The position numbers and the translations under genes were made by a program. The notes under the pieces were generated by a model. The model was given only the letters and a program-made list of their open reading frames with translations, was not told the DNA's origin and did no database searches. From Eustoma russellianum (lineage: Eukaryota; Streptophyta; Magnoliopsida; Gentianales; Gentianaceae), in NCBI GenBank assembly GCA_036186865.1, contig AP025040.1, positions 33,577,077 to 33,641,076 on the forward strand: 64,000 nucleotides of DNA. The letters run 5' to 3'. Below, one piece after another: positions 57,211 through 64,000 of the stretch (position 1 is its first letter; each line of letters begins with the position of its first letter).

Positions 57211-60200
57211 AGATATTATTATGGAACGTTCGTGGCATTCGTACGTCTTTTACTCGATTACTATCACTAACTCGAAAATATAGCATACATGCTTTAGTCG
57301 TCATTGAGCCAAAACTTATACCCACAGCTTTAATTTCATATCAACTGCAATTGGGTTTCTCTAAATCGCTTTCTGCTTGTAATGATCAAATTTGAAATTT
57401 TTTTGAAGGAATCTATCTTGAGTCGAGAGGCGGAGCATCATGGAAACCAACATCACTCGATAAAGTTTCGGTGGCTTGGCTCTGGATATTATTTTTTGGC
57501 TGACAGCGGTATATGGGCGCCACTCTATTTTAGAGCGCCGTATATTATGGGAACAATTGGAGCACTTTCATGCTGAGAATGCCATACCTTGGTTACTAGA
57601 AGGAGACTACAATACTTTCAGAACTTTGGAAGAGCATCGTGGCAGATCCCAACCTTCACTGCGCACTCTTCAAGACTTCAATGATTTTATCCAACGTTGT
57701 CATTTGCAGGAGGTTCCTTATCAAGGATCAAATTTCACCTGGTCAGATGGATGTGGCTTAGGCCATGTGTGTCGACGCCTTGATCGTTTCTTGACATCAT
57801 TATCTTTTTCGGATTTATTTCCAATTATGCAAGTACAACATCTATCACGAGCTATTTCTGACCATGCTCTGTTACTTTTGACATGCGACATCGAAGGCCC
57901 AAGAGCTCCATCAGTCTTTCGCTATCTAGATGTTTGGGAAACCCATGCAGACTTCCATGACTTCGTCACCCATAGATGGCAAACATATCCAACGGTTGGG
58001 GGTATGTGGGGACTACACAAGAAATTGTCTCTTTTACGGCGAGACCTAAAGCAGTGGAATAAAGATACGTTTGGTAATATCTTTGATGCCGTATCCCATG
58101 CGGAATCGTTGGGAAAACTGCAGAAATTCAACACGATGAGGCTCCTACGGAGATCACGCGAGCATTATATCACCAACGAATCGCAGAACTCAAACTTGCT
58201 CAAAATCGTGCCTTTCTTTTTTGGAAACAAAAGGCAAATGTTGAGTGGCTGAAAGAAGGTGACGAGAACACATCATTTTTCCACCAAACTGTCAAAGATA
58301 AACGTTACAGACAGAACATTCGAAGAATTTTGTCGTCGGAGGGGACAGAATACACACAGCCGAATGATATTGCGGCGGAGGCTATTCGATACTTCTCAAA
58401 ATTGTTTGCAGAAGAATCAATCTCTGATTATGATGCCATACTGCAGTATATACCTACATTGATTGATTCAAACAATAATATTATGTTACAAGCAATCCCC
58501 TCACTAACCGAGGTGAAGGTGGTGGTTTGGGATCTCAGTCCCACAAGTGCAGCGGGACCTGATGGCTACCCGGGGTCTTTTTATCGAAAATTCTGCATAT
58601 TATTCAACATGATGTTCACAAGGCGGTCCAGGAATTTTACTTGGGTATTCAAATGCCAAAACCAACAGTTGCGGCCACAATAATACTCATACCAAAGGTC
58701 GTTAATCCCCAAACATTTGCGGATTTTTGTCCAATATGCCTCACCAACTTTATTTCTAAAGTGATTACAAGATTGCTTGCATCCCGCCTTGCCAACATTT
58801 TACTGAAATTAATCTCACCGGAGCAAGCATGATTCATGAAAGGTCGTGGCATCACAGAGCAGGTACTGCTTGCACAAGAAATTGTTCATGTTCTTGATAA
58901 ACGCACTAGAGGAGGACAAATCATTGTCAAGTTAGATACGGCCAAGGCTTTCGACCGTGGTGATCCCTTCTCGCCGCTGTTGTTTATCCTATTTTCTGAA
59001 GGCTTCTCACGAGGTCTTATACACCTTTTTGAAACGGGATATATTTTGGGATTCAATACAGGCCGCGTGAAATGTGTTTTGCATTTGGGATTTGCTGATG
59101 ATCTCCTAATTTTCTTAAACGGGACCGCGCGTAACCTAGCCAGATTTCGAAACTTTCTGGATGTATACCAGCAGGCGTCGGGCCAACTGGTTAATTACAG
59201 CAAAAGTCAACTTATGCTAGGACAAGGTGCCTCGTCCAATAACGCGCTGCAGGCCATGGGTATGTGCTCAACCTCTTTGCCCATTAAATATTTAGGTTCA
59301 TATTTGTACAAGGGAATCAACAAAGCCAAGTACTGTATCCCCCTGCTTAATCACTTCGATGCTAAACTGTCTTCATGGTCGACTAAGTTACTTTCAATGG
59401 CAGGTCGTCTAATGCTTCTCAAATATGTGCTCAACACCATCCTAACTCATCTTATAGCCAGCTCCAAGCTCCCAAAAGGGGTGGTAAATATCCTGAGTCG
59501 CAAAATGGCAGTATTTCTTTGGAAAGGCAGGCATCACTGGCGATCTTGGCCCTCAGTATGTCGTGCAGTTGAAGTTGGAGGCCTTGGAATTCGTAGCCTT
59601 TCACATGTGCAAAAATCATATGTTTGCCAACTTTGGTGGCAATACTTCCAATCAAACACCCTATGGTCTGAATTCAGCAGAGCTAAGTACGGCAACGCTC
59701 CTCCGTTTATTCACACATTTATGACTCATCTACATGGAAGCGCATTTGTAAAATAAATGCGTATATGGAGCTACATACTTCTCGGACACATGACATGCTC
59801 CATTGGATCCCGGATTCAAATGGCCAATTTTCTATACGTTCAGCATACTCACAAATCGCCGCCCAAGAACCAAGCAAAGTGGAATACCGTTACATTTGGT
59901 GGAAATCTTCACATCTCGGGCAAAAAATATTTCTATGGCGATTATGGAACAACTCCCTGCCGATGGTAAACAACTTGCGCCGCTGGCTTATCTCGATGCC
60001 ATCACAATGTATTTTTTGTCGACAACAACACGATCATCAAGACCATGTCTTTCTGCATTATTCAAAAATACGGCCTCTTTGGATGGATATGTTGATAACA
60101 TTCTCAGGTCCAATGCCACAATCAAGTACAATCAAAGCACATCTCCTACGTTGGTGGAGCACTTCTTCGAAATCATCAATGACTAGCCAGCTACGAGCAG

Positions 60201-60913
60201 TAGTACCTTCGTTAGTAACTTGGGAGATATGGAAAACATATGCGGCATGTAGATTTGGAGATGAGACTTTCAGCCCCGATTGCCTACATACGAAGGTAAA
60301 AACGGCTATTTACACATGGTGTGCTTCAGTGAATGAGAAGAAGTTTGCCCAGAATCTACCTCATCTACTCCAACAAAAATATTCGCCACCAATCCGTTCA
60401 AAACGTTTGACCATAGTCCGCTGGCAACTTCCACCATCAAGAAAGCTAAAATTAAATATAGATGCCTCAGTTGGACAGCGACTGGCAGCGGGCACAGCGA
60501 TTTTGCGCTCATCCCACGGTCACTTCATCTCGGCAATTTGCTTAGCTCCACCTCTGATGACTCCACTTCGAGCAGAACTGCAAACCATGACATACGCGTT
60601 GATTTACTACTCACAGCGGTATGACAACATTATTGTAGAAACTGACTGCCAAATGATGGTATTGCTGCTGGCGGAAACTCGGACAATGACGTGCTTCTTC
60701 GCTACAGATATCTTGCGTGCTAAACTTTTTCTCAGTCTCAACCATACAAACCTACAATACTGTCCACGTGCAGCGAACTCTGCAGCACACAGATTAGCTC
60801 GATATGGTTTTAGAACAGCAGGCCTACGTTCTTACGTATCCAATCAATCACTTCCCAGTGAAGTACGTGGTGCTTTACTCATGGATCTTCAGCTACCGGC
60901 CCTTCGTCATTGA
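57207..60913 (+). pseudogene. LINE8 ORF2 (EN-RT-zf-RVT-RNase H) with RT deletion
   Basis: EN is about 57207-57870 (WNVRGI, VIEPKL, SDHALLLL). RT is about 58520-59300. TGA at 58830-58832 sits at the same codon as in LINE2. At 58958/58959 the text goes from KAFDR directly to GDPFSP, an in-frame loss of about 52 codons that includes RT core. FADD at 59091-59102 is present. A shift near 59757 is followed by a 382-codon open run with the finger (CIFCRQQHDHQDHVFLH) near 60010-60060 and RNase H near 60440-60850 (LKLNIDASVG, RAELQTM, ETDCQMMV). The stop is at 60911-60913. Confidence 0.87.
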
Positions 60914-61649
60914 CACATGCTGCACGCTACATTGGCTTTAACCCCTTGCCGTTGCTTGTGTTACTGCACGCAGGCAACGCTTGTGCGTTTTCCTACTATA
61001 TGTTATTTCGTTATAGCCGTGCTGCTCCACATTCTATTATGCTATAAATCGCTTTGTCTGATACTTGTGTTTCTTTTGTTATGGTTGCCAACAATGATCA
61101 CTTTGTTGATGAGGATATTCATGCAAGACAAAGTCCCAGGCCAGTATAACCGGAAAGTGTCATTTAGGAACATTCTTAAGCGGTCGTCGCCCTGGCCTGA
61201 CTTCAGCCAGGGCCACTGGGGTACGCGTTTGTTTGATACTTATGTACTCATTTATTCCTTCATTGCTATGGTGATAACTGCTTCATTGCTTTTTCCTGAG
61301 GTACATCTCAACGAGGGTCTTACTGTGCTATTCCTGTCTTCAACAATTCGGCCACTACATCGGAACAGTAGCAATTTCTGCGCAACCAATGCGACAATGC
61401 CTTCATGTTTCCATAACTTTTGTATCAATGACAGCCGTATAAATATGTATGCTTTTTCCTTCGCCAAGGTTTTATCCACAAGGGTGGTTTTTCTTGGCAA
61501 GGTTTTAATGCGACATATGATATGCGATTGGAGATACAACATTATATGCATTCTATTTCATTTATTTTCTTACGATGACGAATGTACCTGATGTAATATG
61601 GTTTTCCTCCGCCATAAGTGAGGCTTTTCAATAAATTATTCTCTTTCAA
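60914..61649 (+). other. LINE8 3' UTR with stem-loops
   Basis: A stem-loop at 60951-60978 is GTTGCTTGTGT/ACGCAGGCAAC (11 pairs, two G-T), followed by GCT-TGTGCG. Another at 61189-61213 is GCCCTGGC/GCCAGGGC plus TGA/TCA after a bulge, followed by CACTG-GGGTACG. The terminal hairpin at 61463-61498 is GCCAAG/CTTGGC around CCAC/GTGG. AATAAA lies near 61632. The open frame 60917-61591 has no recognised domain and is not credited. Confidence 0.77.
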
Positions 61650-61665
61650 AAATATATATATATAG

Positions 61666-63133
61666 ATGGCGTCGTCTTCTCCTGGAATTTCGGAACCCAC
61701 CGCCGGCGCACGCACTTTTGCAGCGGTTGTTGCTGCTTCCCCTTCTCCCCAAGCATTCATCTCACTAAACACAATCACAAAGCACAAAGGTCATCCTCTG
61801 ATTGCCTTTTCAGACGAAGAAATTGATGCCCTGGCCGCTCCTTACCGGTTTACACTAGTAGGCACGTTTTGGTATGGACGGCCACCATTGAAGATCATTC
61901 AGGATGTATTCGATCGAATAGGGTTTAAATCTGATGTAAAGATCACACTTTTGGATCAATCTCACATATTGATGAACTTTCTTCATGAGCCAGACTACAT
62001 CCACTGCTTTTATCGACGTTCATGGACAATCGCAGGTTGTACAATGCGAGTTACAAAATGGACAACTGATTTTGATCCTTCTTCAGATGCTCCAATAGTC
62101 CCCATATGGGTTGCTTTTCCATGGTTAACGATACATTTCCATCAAAAGGCAGCCCTTTCTGAAATAGCACGCATCGTCGGCCACCCCATTAAACTTGATG
62201 TGGCCACCGCTGACAGCCTTCGCCCTTCCGTTGCACGTATTTGTGTTGAAGTAGACATATCAAAAGATCTCCCTAAGAAGCTATTTTTGCAGGGGAAACA
62301 AAAAATTATTCAGCAGCAAATAGTATATGAAGATCTGCCATCCTTTTGTAGTGACTGCCGCCGTTTAGGTCATTCTACATCTGCATGTGGGAACGTTCCT
62401 CCAGACAAGCCAGATAGGCCACAAAAAATTTCTGGGCATTGGACTCCTAAGAAAGGCCAAAAAGCTTCCACCTTGGATCAATCCCATGTAACTTTGACTC
62501 AGCAACACAATGACGGCAGGGCACAAGTACCCTCAGTTGATTCAGATCCCATAATTGACACTGTTCCACAAGACGGCTGTAGCGGAACATGACATCACCT
62601 CCTATGATCCTGCTAATAATGATAATATCCAAGAAGATCTCCACCCTCCACCGGATCAACAAGAAACTGAAGCTCAATTGCAATCTCCAGCAAATACGAC
62701 AATTGAAGTTGCAAACGGCATGGACGATGTTTCTCCCCATCATTGGCACGAAGAACCAGACCCTCAAATATGCCACACACAGGACCCCCTAGATGATCTG
62801 GATATTTGTCAAGTCTCAGACTCAGATGTTGATCAAATAGCCAATACAGTCACTCCCATCGACACAGACTCAAGATCTCAATTTCAGCAACAGATGATAG
62901 CGGCAGCTGAAACTATTACCAGGCGTTTATCCTCTAGACAACCATCTTCCAGTGATGAGGATATACTGCGGGATTATTTTGATGGTACACCCCCAGATAC
63001 TGATGGATTTATTCCTGTGGCTCCAAGACGAAGAAGGCGACTTAAACACGAGTTGTCACCAACGCCTCTCTCGACTGTTGTAACTCGAAATGCATCACGT
63101 ATGGGTTCTGTTCCTCCGCAAATATCTTCATGA
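61666..63133 (+). pseudogene. LINE9 ORF1, one frameshift
   Basis: This is the ORF1 RNA-binding protein. MASSSPGISEPTAGARTFAA opens it. The DUF4283-like domain spans about residues 60-170 (LVGTFWYGRPPLKIIQDVFD, FYRRSWTIAGCTMRVTKW), and the knuckle CSDCRRLGHSTSAC near 62350-62391 is intact. A single frameshift around 62555-62590 separates it from the acidic C-terminal part, which ends PRRRRRLKHELSPTPLS...PPQISS. The stop overlaps ORF2 as ATGA (63130-63133). Apart from that shift it would be about 488 codons. Confidence 0.86.
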
Positions 63134-64000
63134 ATGCTCTAACATGGAATGTAAGAGGTATTCGTACCTCTCTAGACCGTTTGTTAAATTTGTTACATCA
63201 GTCAAAGTTGGACATTTTGGTAATAATTGAGCCCAAACAACGCTCTTCAAAACTCATTTCCTTTCGCTTGAAGCTTGGTTTCTCAAATGCTATTGAAACA
63301 TGTCAAGGCAATATTTGGGTCTTTTGGAATTCTTCCCTGTTACAATTACTCGATGTGCAGCATTGAGAGCAAACTACTCTTCTCTCTTTTGTTTATCACC
63401 CAACGCAACAACCATTTGCCTGGACAGTTGTATATGGTAGGCATACTATATCTGATAGGCGGCACCTTTGGGAATCTCTTGTACAAGTCTTTCGAAGCAT
63501 AACAGTTCCATGGATAATAGGTGGTGACTTCAACACCTTTCTTTCACTAGATGAACATCAAGGTCGTTCCACTCCACCGCTTCGCACTTTAAATGACTTT
63601 AAACAATGTGTAGATATTTGTGGATTGCAAGATATTCCTTTTAGGGGTTCTCCTTATACTTGGGCACGTGGGACTGGACAAGGCAGAGTTATGAGATGGC
63701 TGGATAGATATTTGTGCACAGTTGCATTCTCAAATTTATTTTCTGATATTGTTGTTCATCACTTATCAAGAGCTACTTCGGATCATGCACCATTACTACT
63801 TAAATGCACAATATCTCATGTAAGGCCTCATATTCCTTTTCGATATATCAACGCATGGGCCTTACATTCAGACTTCTTGGCTTTTGTGAAAGAAAAATGG
63901 CAACAATATCCAATGTCCGGTGGCATGCGCAGACTATATTCCAAGTTAAACAGACTTAAGAAGGACCTTCGATGCTGGAACCGAAATATATATGGCAATA
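63130..64000 (+). pseudogene. LINE9 ORF2, endonuclease part (cut by window end)
   Basis: This is the LINE EN domain with all landmark motifs in one frame: WNVRGIRT (63142), IIEPKQ (near 63222), VVYGRH (near 63425), IGGDFNTF (near 63510), and ATSDHAPLLLK (near 63775) with the catalytic His. The only interruption is TGA at 63364-63366; the same frame is then open to the last base of the window, entering the basic linker (SKLNRLKKDLRCWNRNIYGN). One point change would make the visible part continuous, so this copy is recent. Confidence 0.86.

Larger units (their letters stand above)
55735..61649 (+). mobile_element. LINE8: near full-length L1-type LINE
   Basis: It has ORF1, ORF2 and 3' UTR, and sits between the long (TA)n tract and a short (TA)n at 61649-61660. 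The 5' UTR is about 125 bp. The subfamily is closest to LINE2: both share a TGA at the same RT codon and the EQA-stop-F-KGRGIT context. Confidence 0.86.
61660..64000 (+). mobile_element. LINE9: youngest-looking L1-type LINE (runs off window)
   Basis: It begins within a few bases of the ORF1 ATG, straight after (TA)n, so it has almost no 5' UTR (probably slightly 5'-truncated). ORF1 has one frameshift; ORF2 has one stop in the 290 codons visible. The rest lies beyond 64000. Confidence 0.86.

Noticed and set aside
1..64000. CRISPR array, operons, prokaryotic defence or other bacterial systems
   Set aside because: No regularly spaced repeats, no ribosome-binding sites and no bacterial gene families; all coding signals belong to plant mobile elements.

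Overview
The window is a stretch of flowering-plant nuclear genome made almost wholly of transposable elements. No intact host gene, rRNA gene, tRNA gene or CRISPR array is visible. The plant assignment rests on Sirevirus-type Ty1/copia elements, Ty3/gypsy LTRs with an initiator-Met tRNA primer site, L1-type LINEs of the plant kind (ORF1 with a DUF4283-like domain and a CCHC knuckle; ORF2 with endonuclease, RT, zf-RVT and RNase H), and a captured fragment of a plant-only ICR/RIP (interactor of constitutively active ROPs) gene. I cannot name the species; a eudicot is only a guess.

Layout: (1) 1-2710, the end of a Ty3/gypsy LTR, its primer site and a decayed gag. (2) 2711-51908, an old Sirevirus-like element ('outer') whose gag-pol is split by two large insertions. 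(3) 4012-29449, the first insertion: a second, internally deleted Sirevirus ('inner') lying inside the outer gag. Both of its LTRs are in turn broken by LINEs at the same TA-rich spot: LINE1 and LINE2 (minus) plus LINE3 (plus) in the left LTR, and LINE4 (plus) in the right LTR. (4) 30370-45593, the second insertion: a Ty3/gypsy element with long LTRs and only about 460 bp between them, flanked by the 5-bp duplication GTACT. Its 5' LTR holds a 4.5-kb solo LTR (duplication CGTAT), a Pack-MULE with identical 113-bp inverted repeats and an ICR fragment, and a 5'-truncated LINE (LINE5). (5) 45594-51908, the rest of the outer Sirevirus pol and its 3' LTR. (6) 51926-52265, a scrap of an LTR element on the minus strand. 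(7) 52266-64000, four LINEs (6, 7, 8, 9) in a head-to-tail, same-strand train, joined by (TA)n tracts; the last runs off the window.

How the parts relate: nothing here looks like a working pathway. It is a record of nested insertion: outer Sirevirus, then inner Sirevirus and gypsy, then LINEs, solo LTR and Pack-MULE. Nearly every protein frame is broken. The least decayed element is LINE9, whose ORF1 has one frameshift and whose ORF2 has one in-frame TGA before the window ends.

The most notable pattern is in the LINE 3' regions. Downstream of ORF2, most copies carry one to three stem-loops of about 11-13 bp, whose stem sequences differ but which are usually followed within 3-5 nt by a GGTAYG/GGTRCG motif. 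Near the 3' end all copies carry a conserved nested hairpin with at least one compensatory base change. ORF1 and ORF2 share an ATGA stop/start overlap in all four copies where the junction is present. (TA)n tracts border almost every LINE.
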